A DNA stretch of 64,000 nt, taken from the NCBI GenBank assembly GCA_016700155.1, contig CP065001.1, positions 2,356,001 to 2,420,000 on the forward strand, read 5' to 3'. The position numbers and the translations under genes are program-made. Under the pieces are notes generated by a model. It was given only the letters and a program-made list of their open reading frames with translations, was not told where the DNA came from and made no database searches. The stretch comes from Ignavibacteriales bacterium. Its GTDB lineage: Bacteria; Bacteroidota; Ignavibacteria; Ignavibacteriales; Ignavibacteriaceae. Each line of letters starts with the position of its first letter. Within the stretch, counting starts at the first letter, position 1. Below are positions 1 to 8,321 of the stretch, in pieces.

Positions 1-440
1 TGATTCGGATATGGAAACAAGTATCCACCCAACCACGGTCTTCCGGTGTGGAGTACCGGGAACATAGCCGCGCAGATAACGGCAAAGATTGTCATCGCTT
101 CTGCGAAGCGAGCTATGCCTGTTCTCCATTTTTGCCTGAGTAAAAACAAGATTGCAGAGATGAGTGTTCCTGCGTGACCGATACCAACCCAGAACACAAA
201 ATTAGTAATTGCGAATCCCCATCCCACAGGTTGATTGTTACCCCAAAGTCCAACACCATAAAGCAATGTCAATGTCACACAAATAACTCCGAACAGCAGT
301 GCACTACCGGAGATAGTCAGTGCCATAAAGAATTTTTTATCCGGTTTGGAATCCATCGGCTTCGCGATGAGATTTTCAATCTCCGCTAACGATAGCCTGC
401 CTTCAATAACCGGAAGTTCTTTCGAATAATCCACGTTCAC
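1..440 (-). CDS. actC: ActC-like NrfD/PsrC family quinol-binding membrane subunit of alternative complex III (partial, runs off left edge)
   Basis: This is the N-terminal part (about 146 codons) of an integral membrane protein. The GTG start at 438-440 overlaps the actB stop codon by one base (TAGTG) and has a GGAGG ribosome-binding site seven bases upstream, inside the end of actB. The translation starts VNVDYSKELPVIEG, has hydrophobic segments at about residues 43-63 and 77-98, and carries the motif NFVFWVGIGHAG followed by PVLHTGRPW, which is typical of the NrfD/PsrC quinone-binding family. In alternative complex III, ActC is the large membrane subunit that oxidises menaquinol or ubiquinol. 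The position directly after actB supports ActC over other NrfD proteins. The 3' end lies outside the window. Confidence 0.88.
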   Translation of the reverse strand, partial: MNVDYSKELPVIEGRLSLAEIENLIAKPMDSKPDKKFFMALTISGSALLFGVICVTLTLLYGVGLWGNNQPVGWGFAITNFVFWVGIGHAGTLISAILFLLRQKWRTGIARFAEAMTIFAVICAAMFPVLHTGRPWLGGYLFPYPN

Positions 441-3400
441 TATACTTCCTCCGAATGAGTGTTTCTTAATTTAGCTATATAGGTGACATTCGGTTTCACA
501 TTCAATTCCTCTAATACATAATAACCCAATTCATGATTTCTATACTTATAAAATTCACTGTCAGCATCATTTATATTTCCAAATTTGATTGCGTTAGTAC
601 CACAAGCTTCCTGGCAGGCGGTCTTAACATCCGAACCTTTAAGTACGCGGTTTTCTTTCACCGCATCTGATTTAGCTTCTGAAATTCTTTGTATACAGAA
701 CGTACATTTCTCCATAACACCGCGTGACCGTACAGTTACTTCCGGATTGTAAACCAGGTTGAATATATCCTGTTCCTGGAAGTTATTGTTAAAATGATCA
801 CGAAAGTTAAAGTAGTTGAATCTTCTAACTTTGTAAGGGCAGTTGTTTGAACAATACCTTGTTCCGACACACCTGTTATAAACCATTTGGTTCAATCCAT
901 CGGGGCTATGATTTGTTGCCACTACAGGACATACGTTTTCGCACGGCGCCTGATCACAGTGCTGACATAACATCGGTTGAACAGATACTTTTGGATCTTC
1001 GACACTTCCTGAAAAGTACCGGTCAATCCTCAGCCATTGCATCTCCCTACCTTTGTCAACCTGTTCTTTTCCAACAACAGGAATATTATTCTCTGCAACG
1101 CATGAAACTATACATTCAGCGCATCCTGTGCATTTATTTAAATCGATTGACATTCCCCATTTCATTCCGGTATAAGGATGCGGATCATAAACACTTTCGA
1201 GTTCATGCTCTTTTTCATGAAGAAAGTGAGGATCCTTTTTGTATTTATTTACTGTTCCTTCCTGAATGATTGCGCGCTTCAGATGAAGATCTTTGAGTTG
1301 TTCGTTGTCGAAGGAATGATGTTCCTGAGTTGTAACAATTTTATAAACATCACCTGTTTTAGATACCGAGTCTGTGTTATAAATCCAGGGAGAAATCCCA
1401 CCATCTTTAGCTAACAAAGCAAGTGAATTAAATCCTGTACCGGTACCGATTGTTCCTGCAGCAGATCTTCCATAACCAGATTCAACTGTTATAACATTGT
1501 CTGCAGCTCCCGGTTGAATATAAACCGGAACAGTTAGCTTACGACCATTAATATTGATCTCTATTTTATCATTCATCTTCGCCCCAAGTTTATCAGCGGT
1601 TGACTGAGAAACCGAAGCATAATTGTCCCATGTTACTTTTGAAACCGGGTGAGGAATCTCCTGAAGCCATCCATTATTCGCCATTGAACCATCGCCTAAA
1701 GTCATGCTTTCTTTTATGACAATAGTAAAACCTGATGAACTGTCACTTCCGAGTCCTGAGAATGCTGAAAGATTAAAACTGCCAACGCTGGAATTAATCT
1801 TTTGAGTGGTAACAACTCCATCATGTAAAACTGCAGGCCAGAATTGTTTGAAACTTAATCTTGAATCGACTGGCGGGTATAAATCTTTTTCCCAATTAGC
1901 CAGCAGGTAAGAATGGAATAGTTCTTCAGAATATGATGAAGATTTTCCATCTATCCATGTTAACAGAACCGCTTCTTTCTGTCGTGTTTTATAAATCGGA
2001 GAAATTACCGGCTGCTGAAGTGAATAGAAACCTGTCCTGGTTTGCGCATCACCCCATGCTTCAAAGTTATGATTGATAGGCAGTACATACTGAGATACAA
2101 CCGTCGATTCATTCTCGCTTGTGCTCAGACTAATTACTGTCCCTGCTTTTTGAATTGATTCAGCATAATTCAAATCAGATGGCAGGTGAAAAACAGGATT
2201 TGAATCAAAATGAATAACAGCAGCAACACTTCCTGAATTCAAGGAATTGATCAGCATCTGCCAATCGGTATTTGATGATAGCGGCATCAGATCAACTTCC
2301 GACGAATCATCTTTGTACAGAGTTTTATTTCCGAGCAGATCATTTAAAAGATTTACTGCAATGTGAGTTTTCTCAGGAAGCATTCTTCCGGCATAAACAA
2401 TTGATTTACCCCGGTTTGATAAAAGATCACTAACAAGATGATTGACTGCGTCAGCGGGAAGTGTATTTTTTTCTATAAATGTTTTCAGTGAATAGTTTGA
2501 TAAGAATGAAGGGACACCTGCAACACCCTTTCTTCCGATTTCATTAAGAAGTGAAAGTACAAATTCATATTGAACCGCCGGAGATAACCTTAATCTGTAA
2601 TCAGCATTAATTCCTGTAAGACTTAAATTTGATTCGACAACATATAGCCTGTTGAACTTATCAAGATTATTTACGTCTCTTCCTTCAGAATATAATCTAG
2701 CTGTTTCAACCCTATGTCCGTCCGATCCAAGGAAATCAGAATCAAGTGCCACGATGACTTTGGCTTCATTCCATTTTAACAAAGGAAATTTACTAGTGCC
2801 GTAGCATTTCTGCCATGCTGAGTTCCTTATTCCTTCATTGAACACTTCATAAGAATAAATTTTTGTGGTAGGGTATTTTCTTGCAAACTCATCAAGAACT
2901 TTTTTTGTTGTCGGCGAGAATATCTTTTTAGCAACAACAGCAATTTCTTTGCTGCCGGCTTGAGCAAGAACAGCGGTAATTTCAGAATCTATTTTCTGCC
3001 AATCCGCTTCATTAAAACCCATCATCCCGTTTTTAACAAGCGGCTTCTGAAATCTTTCCGGATCGTACAGACCAAGAATTGATGCCTGACCTTTTGAACA
3101 AATCTTTCCGGCACTTACAGGATGATCGGGATTACCATCTACTTTTATTGGTCTCCCTTCCCTTGTCTTGATTAAAATACCGCAAGCTTCTGAACACGCA
3201 GTACATGTCGAGGCGTAGTAATTTGCTTTACCGGGAGTAATTTCTTCGGGCTTATTGTTGTAAGGTACGATTTCTCCTTTATCACGATAATCAGCGCAGC
3301 CAGCACCTGCAAGTGCGGCTGACGCACCAATCAATGCAAGAAATTTTCTTCGTGATAACCCGGAAAGTTTGGAAGGATTAAATTCGTCAGTGACACCTTC

Positions 3401-3529
3401 TTTAAATTCATGCTGTTTGGCTTCAAGTGATTTCGGTTCTTTATAAAGTTCCTCTAAACTTCGCCAGTAATTAACATCAGGTGACTGATCTTTTCCCGTA
3501 ATTTCCGGTTGATTATGATTATCAGTCAT
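440..3529 (-). CDS. actB: Alternative complex III iron-sulfur subunit ActB (molybdopterin-oxidoreductase-like plus ferredoxin domains)
   Basis: This 1029-residue protein has an internal Tat-type motif (SRRKFLALIGASAALAGAGC, about residues 59-78). A CxxC-type cluster site follows (CTACSEAC, about 108-115), then a long molybdopterin-oxidoreductase-like region. The C-terminal third has ferredoxin-type motifs: CTGCAECIVSC, CQHCDQAPCENVC, CVGTRYCSNNC and CTFC. This fused architecture, between a pentaheme cytochrome gene and an NrfD gene, is the hallmark of ActB. In known complexes ActB carries one [3Fe-4S] and three [4Fe-4S] clusters and no Mo cofactor. The ATG has an AGGGG site seven bases upstream and overlaps the preceding small ORF by 8 bp, so translation is probably coupled. 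It passes electrons from quinol toward the heme subunit and terminal oxidase on the periplasmic face. Confidence 0.93.
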   Translation of the reverse strand: MTDNHNQPEITGKDQSPDVNYWRSLEELYKEPKSLEAKQHEFKEGVTDEFNPSKLSGLSRRKFLALIGASAALAGAGCADYRDKGEIVPYNNKPEEITPGKANYYASTCTACSEACGILIKTREGRPIKVDGNPDHPVSAGKICSKGQASILGLYDPERFQKPLVKNGMMGFNEADWQKIDSEITAVLAQAGSKEIAVVAKKIFSPTTKKVLDEFARKYPTTKIYSYEVFNEGIRNSAWQKCYGTSKFPLLKWNEAKVIVALDSDFLGSDGHRVETARLYSEGRDVNNLDKFNRLYVVESNLSLTGINADYRLRLSPAVQYEFVLSLLNEIGRKGVAGVPSFLSNYSLKTFIEKNTLPADAVNHLVSDLLSNRGKSIVYAGRMLPEKTHIAVNLLNDLLGNKTLYKDDSSEVDLMPLSSNTDWQMLINSLNSGSVAAVIHFDSNPVFHLPSDLNYAESIQKAGTVISLSTSENESTVVSQYVLPINHNFEAWGDAQTRTGFYSLQQPVISPIYKTRQKEAVLLTWIDGKSSSYSEELFHSYLLANWEKDLYPPVDSRLSFKQFWPAVLHDGVVTTQKINSSVGSFNLSAFSGLGSDSSSGFTIVIKESMTLGDGSMANNGWLQEIPHPVSKVTWDNYASVSQSTADKLGAKMNDKIEININGRKLTVPVYIQPGAADNVITVESGYGRSAAGTIGTGTGFNSLALLAKDGGISPWIYNTDSVSKTGDVYKIVTTQEHHSFDNEQLKDLHLKRAIIQEGTVNKYKKDPHFLHEKEHELESVYDPHPYTGMKWGMSIDLNKCTGCAECIVSCVAENNIPVVGKEQVDKGREMQWLRIDRYFSGSVEDPKVSVQPMLCQHCDQAPCENVCPVVATNHSPDGLNQMVYNRCVGTRYCSNNCPYKVRRFNYFNFRDHFNNNFQEQDIFNLVYNPEVTVRSRGVMEKCTFCIQRISEAKSDAVKENRVLKGSDVKTACQEACGTNAIKFGNINDADSEFYKYRNHELGYYVLEELNVKPNVTYIAKLRNTHSEEV

Positions 3530-3740
3530 TTTTTACCCCTGATTTATTTCGTACAACAGCTGATGGGTTAATATTTATTTTAATATCGTTTTTACTGACA
3601 GGAATTTGCGACTTTAAAAAATTCAATGGTAAATTTTTAAGTGCAAAAAAAGAAATAACACCTGCACCTAATGATGTAAAGAATTTTGTTCTCTTCATAC
3701 CGGTTCTGATTTTAGATTTTGTTGAATGTTCAATTTTCAT
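3522..3740 (-). CDS. Small single-pass membrane protein between actA and actB
   Basis: This ORF of about 72 residues fits between the pentaheme cytochrome and ActB. I place the start at the second ATG (3740, MKIEHSTKS), 7 bp after the actA stop; a longer reading from 3764 would overlap actA. The N-terminus is strongly basic (about 20 residues), followed by one hydrophobic segment (FFTSLGAGVISFFALKNL) and a polar tail. Its TGA stop overlaps the actB start by 8 bp, which argues for real translation and coupling. I do not recognise a family. It could be a small accessory or assembly subunit of alternative complex III, but that rests on position only. Confidence 0.6.
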   Translation of the reverse strand: MKIEHSTKSKIRTGMKRTKFFTSLGAGVISFFALKNLPLNFLKSQIPVSKNDIKININPSAVVRNKSGVKND

Positions 3741-3747
3741 TTTTGTT

Positions 3748-4317
3748 TTATCTGTGACATGCAAAGCAATTATCGGGACCGAGATTTACTTTTTCAAGAT
3801 AAGGCAGTTGATCGTGTGCGTTCCTGTGGCAATTCAGACAACTTGCCATTGTAAAAGAATTCATCTGACCAACTTTTTCCATCTGCATAATTTCACCGTG
3901 ACAGCTTGTGCAGTCAATCCCTTTATTAATGTGAACGCTATGATTAAAATAGGCGTAGTCCGGAACTTTGTGAATTCTCTTCCACTCAATTGGTTTGCCT
4001 TCGTTATAGTATTCTGTAAGCTTAATAATATCAGGTCTGTCTTTACGAGCGATAGTGTGACAATTCATACAAGTCGCAACAGCCGGAACCATTGCGTGGC
4101 GGGATTTTTCCACACCCACATGACAATACTGGCAATCAATCTTCATATCGCCCGCATGGAGTTTATGCGAATAGTTTATCGGCTGAGTGGGCATATACCC
4201 TACACCGTCGCGTTCGGCTCTTGATAGAAAGTATGTTAAAGCAAAAGATGAAAGGGCTACGAAAATTGTGATCGGCAAACGAATTCTCAGCAGATGATCC
4301 AGTACAGAATTTTTCAT
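3748..4317 (-). CDS. actA: Pentaheme c-type cytochrome subunit ActA of alternative complex III
   Basis: The 189-residue protein has an N-terminal membrane anchor (about residues 15-32) and five CxxCH heme c motifs: CQYCH (62), CMNCH (83), CTSCH, CLNCH and CFACH close to the C-terminus. Additional His residues before the motifs can serve as distal ligands. The cytochrome c7 / class III fold with five hemes, encoded immediately upstream of actB and actC, matches ActA. It is expected to sit on the periplasmic side, anchored by the N-terminal helix, and to relay electrons out of the complex. The ATG is preceded by a weak AAGG. The upstream 340 bp carries the presumed operon promoter, which I could not locate with confidence. 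Confidence 0.92.
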   Translation of the reverse strand: MKNSVLDHLLRIRLPITIFVALSSFALTYFLSRAERDGVGYMPTQPINYSHKLHAGDMKIDCQYCHVGVEKSRHAMVPAVATCMNCHTIARKDRPDIIKLTEYYNEGKPIEWKRIHKVPDYAYFNHSVHINKGIDCTSCHGEIMQMEKVGQMNSFTMASCLNCHRNAHDQLPYLEKVNLGPDNCFACHR

Positions 4318-4656
4318 TTCAACCTTATAATTAAGATCTGTTACCTTCTAATTTATGAATCAAAACGTGGAAAAGCTGACAGCAAAATTCATAATTGATT
4401 TTTTACTATCGGTATTGTTTTGATTTTTTTCTGATGCGTAAGTAAGCGAAACTGCTTAACACAATTGAGGACTCTTAAGTGAACACCCTCAAATTTCGAG
4501 GTCAAAATTATAAAGAAAAGATTTTAAAACAAACTAAGTCGAAAAAAATTATAGTGTTTATTGACAGGATAAATTGTTGATAAGGAAGAAGTTAGAAGCA
4601 ACCGATGCAGTTTAGATTTTTTGAGAATCAAATACTTTAATTTAGAATTCTCTTTT
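4318..4656. other. Intergenic region upstream of the act operon, no gene recognised
   Basis: About 340 bases without a supported gene on either strand. It is very AT-rich and presumably carries the promoter of the act operon on the minus strand. An imperfect palindrome (CTC-GAAATTT-GAG) at about 4488-4500 is the only small symmetry I noticed. No tRNA, repeat or terminator could be supported. Confidence 0.4.
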
Positions 4657-5040
4657 TTAGTGATCAGGTACAATGCTTAATGCAAATTTACCATTAACAG
4701 TGCTGTTAAGTTTAGTTTTATTCACAAAAGAAATTTCTATGACATTTTCTATTTCAGAGTCCATCTTCGGATTATGAAGTATCATTTCAAGTATAGAAAA
4801 TATTTTTTTAATCTTTCGAAAATTTTAGGACTCAATAGAATTCAAACATTCCATTCGTAATTCGTACATAATAGAATGGGTTCCAGTCATTTCACGAAGC
4901 TTCCGTTTTAGTACGGAAAATTCTTTAATGCCAGTATTATAGAAGTCTAGTTCACCGAAATAATCCGACTGTTCTAACTGAATTCCTTTTCCCTTTTGAG
5001 AAGGATCGATAGCCGATAGTGTATATGTTTTTTTTAATAC
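4657..5040 (-). pseudogene. Decayed reading frame downstream of ctpA, interrupted by an in-frame TAA and lacking a start
   Basis: Read on the minus strand from 5040, a single frame of 128 codons (including the terminal stop at 4657-4659) is open apart from one TAA at 4825-4827. The translation looks protein-like on both sides of the stop (for example TYTLSAIDPSQKGKG, then DYFGELDFYNTG, and after the stop ILEMILHNPKMDSEIENV). The frame is closed upstream by a TAA at 5044-5046, within the end of the ctpA-type gene, so no normal start codon exists. I do not recognise the family. The simplest reading is the C-terminal remnant of a lost gene. A short real ORF starting at an internal ATG is possible but less likely. 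Confidence 0.5.
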
Positions 5041-6686
5041 TAGTTATGCAAAATCCCGTTATAAATTTTTTCATTAGTAGCTATCTTTAATGCCGCCTGG
5101 AATTGTTTGTCACCTTCTAATGAAGCTGTTATCTTTCCTTCAGTACCAGTGTATCTTGCAGCCAGTTCTATTTTTATTTCCCTGAGTATCTCATCTTCAT
5201 AAATTTTGTACTCACTGTTATCAAGTGTTTCAAACTGCTTCCTGATTTTTTTCAGATCATCGGAAAGCGAAGTATCCATTTTCTTTTTATGAACATCTTC
5301 AATCAGTTTATCGATCTGTTTTTCCGCGTCGCTCTGATACAGGTATTTCTGTTTTTCAAGGAAAGAAATAAATGAAGCAAACAACTTTTCATTTTTAATT
5401 TCACTCAGTTTTGATGAAGCATTTCCTTCATAATATGAATTTGCAAATTTGAAGAACATCCCTTTTGCAAGAAGATCTTTTGTTACATCGCCTTCAATTT
5501 TAAATTCGACTGTTGAATCGGGAGTTATCCCGCCGCCGCCGTAAACTATTCTTTTGTTCGGAGTGTAATAAGTCCCGTTGTCAATTGAGTCGGTCACTGC
5601 CATCACTTTATTCTTCTGAGTGTAATCAATTTTCTGAATACATCTGCCGCTTGGTGTGTAATATTTTGCGGTGGTTATCTTTAATGAAGTATTGTAACTA
5701 AGCGGACTAATTGTCTGCACTAAACCTTTACCGAAAGATTTTACACCAAGTATTACTCCGCGGTCCTGATCCTGAATAGCACCAGCAACAATCTCTGATG
5801 CTGAGGCTGATCCTTCATTTATTAAGAGAACTATTCTTGAATCACCCGACATTGGTTCCTGAACAGAAAAATATTTTTTCTCAGAGGCAAGGTCTCTTCC
5901 TTTTGTTGATACTATCAGCTTATCTTTTTCAAGAAACTTATCGCAAATGTCTACAGCAACATCAAGTAAACCGCCGGGGTTACCGCGCAAATCCAGGATA
6001 ATTGATTTTATATCCTTCTGACTTTTCAAATCCTTCAACGCTTTTTTAACTTCATCTCCTGCGGAACGGCTGAAGTTGGAAAGTTTTATATACGCGTTAT
6101 TACTTTCGGGGGGATAGAAACCATAGTAAGTAATGTTCTTAATTAAAACTTCCTCCCTGATAAGATTAAACAACAGTGTATCCTTTGACTCATTCCTTAT
6201 TATTTTAATCTCTACCTGAGTTCCCGGTTCACCTTTTACATAGGTCGAAATCTCATCCACATTTTCTGAAGAAATTTTTTGACCATCAGCTTCAATCAGA
6301 ACATCGCCAATACGTACTCCCTGTTTTTGAGCAGAGTATCCGTCAAGAACCTCGACAACAGTCACTTCATCACCGCGTACACCTATTGATATTCCTACTC
6401 CTCCATATTTTCCATTGGTGATTAAATCAATTTCATCTTTTTTATTTTCATCTATAAAAATTGTGTAAGGGTCCAGTGAGTTCAACATTCCCCTAATTCC
6501 GGCACGCATAAATTCTTCAGGATTAATTTCATCGACGTAGTTCAAGGAAATTTCTTTATATACTTTTCCGAACACATCTATATTTTTCGAAATTTCAAAA
6601 TAGATATCTCCCTGTCCGGGGAAAAACCCGGAAAAGATTATCAGTATTGCAGAAGTGAATAAAATCTTTTTAAATAGATTATTCAT
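5040..6686 (-). CDS. C-terminal processing peptidase, S41 family, with PDZ domain
   Basis: The 548-residue protein has an N-terminal signal peptide or anchor (about 1-25), a PDZ domain (about 93-165, YGGVGISIG ... GVRIGDVLIEADG) and a tail-specific protease core. The catalytic dyad is visible: Ser295 in GSASASE and Lys320 in FGKGLVQ, exactly 25 residues apart as in CtpA/Prc enzymes. It is expected to cleave C-termini of envelope proteins in the periplasm. The start overlaps the end of tmk by 8 bp, so ybbR, tmk and this gene form an operon. A degraded reading frame follows directly. Family assignment is firm; the substrate is unknown. Confidence 0.92.
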   Translation of the reverse strand: MNNLFKKILFTSAILIIFSGFFPGQGDIYFEISKNIDVFGKVYKEISLNYVDEINPEEFMRAGIRGMLNSLDPYTIFIDENKKDEIDLITNGKYGGVGISIGVRGDEVTVVEVLDGYSAQKQGVRIGDVLIEADGQKISSENVDEISTYVKGEPGTQVEIKIIRNESKDTLLFNLIREEVLIKNITYYGFYPPESNNAYIKLSNFSRSAGDEVKKALKDLKSQKDIKSIILDLRGNPGGLLDVAVDICDKFLEKDKLIVSTKGRDLASEKKYFSVQEPMSGDSRIVLLINEGSASASEIVAGAIQDQDRGVILGVKSFGKGLVQTISPLSYNTSLKITTAKYYTPSGRCIQKIDYTQKNKVMAVTDSIDNGTYYTPNKRIVYGGGGITPDSTVEFKIEGDVTKDLLAKGMFFKFANSYYEGNASSKLSEIKNEKLFASFISFLEKQKYLYQSDAEKQIDKLIEDVHKKKMDTSLSDDLKKIRKQFETLDNSEYKIYEDEILREIKIELAARYTGTEGKITASLEGDKQFQAALKIATNEKIYNGILHN

Positions 6687-7311
6687 CGTAATTCTCCTTC
6701 ATTTCAAAAAGTGAAATCTCTTCAATAATTGTTTTGTGTACGGATTCAATTTGCCTGGTTCCGTCTATAATTTTGAATCGCGGATCCTCTGCGGCAAGTG
6801 ATATATATCCCGCACGGACTTTTTCATAAAATGATGAACCGGCAACTTCAATCCTGTCAAGCTCGGAAGTTTCTTTCAAAGATTTTCTTCTCTGCGCTTC
6901 TTTCACAGTTATATCAATAATGAAAGTCAGATCAGGTACCGTACTTCCAATTGCAAGTTTATGTACATGCATAACTGATTCCAGCGAAACACCTCTTCCG
7001 AATCCCTGGTAAGCGGTTGCGGAATCATGAAACCGGTCTGAAATTACATAATATCCCTGTTCAAGGTAAGGGCGGATTTTTTCCCGCACCAACTGAGCCC
7101 GGGAAGCTGAAAAAAGTAAAAACTCTGTCTCCATAAACATATTACTGTTTTTTTTGTCCAAGAGAATGGTTCTGATTTTCTCAGAAATTTCAGTTCCGCC
7201 GGGTTCACGTATGAACTCGACTTTCTTTCCTTTTTTGATCAGATAATCTTTTAATAATTCCGCCTGAGTTGATTTTCCGCAGAAGTCTATGCCTTCAAAT
7301 GTTATGAACAT
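6679..7311 (-). CDS. tmk: Thymidylate kinase
   Basis: This 210-residue protein phosphorylates dTMP to dTDP. The N-terminus MFITFEGIDFCGKSTQ is the P-loop, with the usual Gly of the GxDGxGKS motif replaced by Phe-Cys (GIDFCGKS); the essential GKS is kept. The DRF(H) motif (YVISDRFHDSATAYQG, about residues 93-108) binds the substrate, and REPGGTEISEKIR near residue 36 is the expected E/R-P-G-G segment. Length is normal for the family. It lies between ybbR and the S41 protease gene, with an 8 bp overlap with the latter. Confidence 0.95.
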   Translation of the reverse strand: MFITFEGIDFCGKSTQAELLKDYLIKKGKKVEFIREPGGTEISEKIRTILLDKKNSNMFMETEFLLFSASRAQLVREKIRPYLEQGYYVISDRFHDSATAYQGFGRGVSLESVMHVHKLAIGSTVPDLTFIIDITVKEAQRRKSLKETSELDRIEVAGSSFYEKVRAGYISLAAEDPRFKIIDGTRQIESVHKTIIEEISLFEMKENYDE

Positions 7312-7339
7312 GTTTTTTCTGATTTATTAAACGAATGAG

Positions 7340-8254
7340 TTAATTGAATTTTTTTATCACGTAACGAAGTCTTTCAGGACGAATCGCCTGCAATGAAAGA
7401 TTTTCCGGAAGTTCAATTACCGGAACTATACTGCCCGTTGTGTCCGCTACAATATCCCTGTACATAATTGTTGCTTTAATTTTTTCTTTAGGTAATTTGC
7501 CGATAACTTCTATTCCTCCGCGCACACCAACTGTTATCCTGTTAGGTAAAAGCACTACATCACGGTCCCGCGGAACATCTGTAACTGTTACAGGTACTTC
7601 ATCGAAGTTGTTATCTATAATTTTCTGCACGTCGAGTTTAACTAATGTCCGGTTATTTCTGTATTCAATTCCGAAAATATTTTTCAGCTTTTTCTGTTCA
7701 CTGAAAATTTTATCTAAGTTTTTTAATTGAATCTGTTCAGTCTCAGCAAATACAATGTTTCTTAGTAAGCTTTCGGGTCCGTACAATGTAACTGAATCAG
7801 GAACAAGTTTTGTTTTGGAAGCAATGCCGTATCCGGATTTAAATGTTAGATCATAATCAGGAATTATCATTACTTTTTTTTCTGAAATTTTTTCTACAAA
7901 AAACGATAGTGTATCAGGTGAGATGTCTATCACTTCCATTTCAGAAGATAACCACTGATTCTCAACCAGATAATTCAAGACATTTATAAATTTTCTTCCG
8001 CTATCACTGCCCGCAGAAACAAGATATTCAGATTCACTGCCAAGATTAACTGATGCAAGCTTCCATCCGTTTCCTTTAAGTTTTACAGAAAGTTTTTCAG
8101 GAATTGCTGATCCCGTAGTATATCCGTTTGGAAAGTCAACTATCTTTAATGGAATCTCAAATGTAGCGTAGTAGTCTTTGGATAATGAAATTGATACCCA
8201 AAGGATAATCGAAAAGATAAATGATATTAAAATGATCGGTATCTTCTTCTTCAT
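7340..8254 (-). CDS. ybbR: YbbR-domain protein (CdaR-like)
   Basis: The 304-residue protein starts with a transmembrane helix (KKKIPIILISFIFSIILWVSISL) and continues as a series of YbbR-type beta-sheet repeats. An example is residues 40-120, with YTTGSAIPEKLSVKLKG and the recurring pattern of a DTLSFFVE strand. In Firmicutes YbbR/CdaR regulates the diadenylate cyclase CdaA; no cyclase gene is present in this window, so the role here is open. It starts just past a strong terminator and opens a ybbR-tmk-protease operon. Confidence 0.8.
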   Translation of the reverse strand: MKKKIPIILISFIFSIILWVSISLSKDYYATFEIPLKIVDFPNGYTTGSAIPEKLSVKLKGNGWKLASVNLGSESEYLVSAGSDSGRKFINVLNYLVENQWLSSEMEVIDISPDTLSFFVEKISEKKVMIIPDYDLTFKSGYGIASKTKLVPDSVTLYGPESLLRNIVFAETEQIQLKNLDKIFSEQKKLKNIFGIEYRNNRTLVKLDVQKIIDNNFDEVPVTVTDVPRDRDVVLLPNRITVGVRGGIEVIGKLPKEKIKATIMYRDIVADTTGSIVPVIELPENLSLQAIRPERLRYVIKKFN

Positions 8255-8271
8255 ATTGCAAATATATGAAT

Positions 8272-8295
8272 AAAAAACTCCACATTGAGTGGAGT
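8272..8295 (-). terminator. Rho-independent terminator of the microcompartment shell operon
   Basis: On the minus strand a 7 bp perfect stem (ACTCCAC/GTGGAGT, arms at 8277-8283 and 8289-8295) with a 5-base loop is followed by six T residues (complement of 8272-8277). It lies 27 bases after the stop of the second shell gene and upstream of ybbR, separating the two transcription units. Confidence 0.85.
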
Positions 8296-8321
8296 AATTA
8301 ATTCATTAAAATTTTTGGCGA

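Noticed and set aside
174..389. A plus-strand reading frame inside the actC region
   Set aside because: Antisense shadow of the NrfD-type gene, whose minus-strand translation is clearly a conserved membrane protein.
3754..4224. A long plus-strand frame opposite actA
   Set aside because: Antisense to a gene with five CxxCH motifs; the plus frame shows no recognisable protein features.
4561..4600. TTGACA on the plus strand at 4561
   Set aside because: No -10 hexamer at a proper distance and no plus-strand gene follows.
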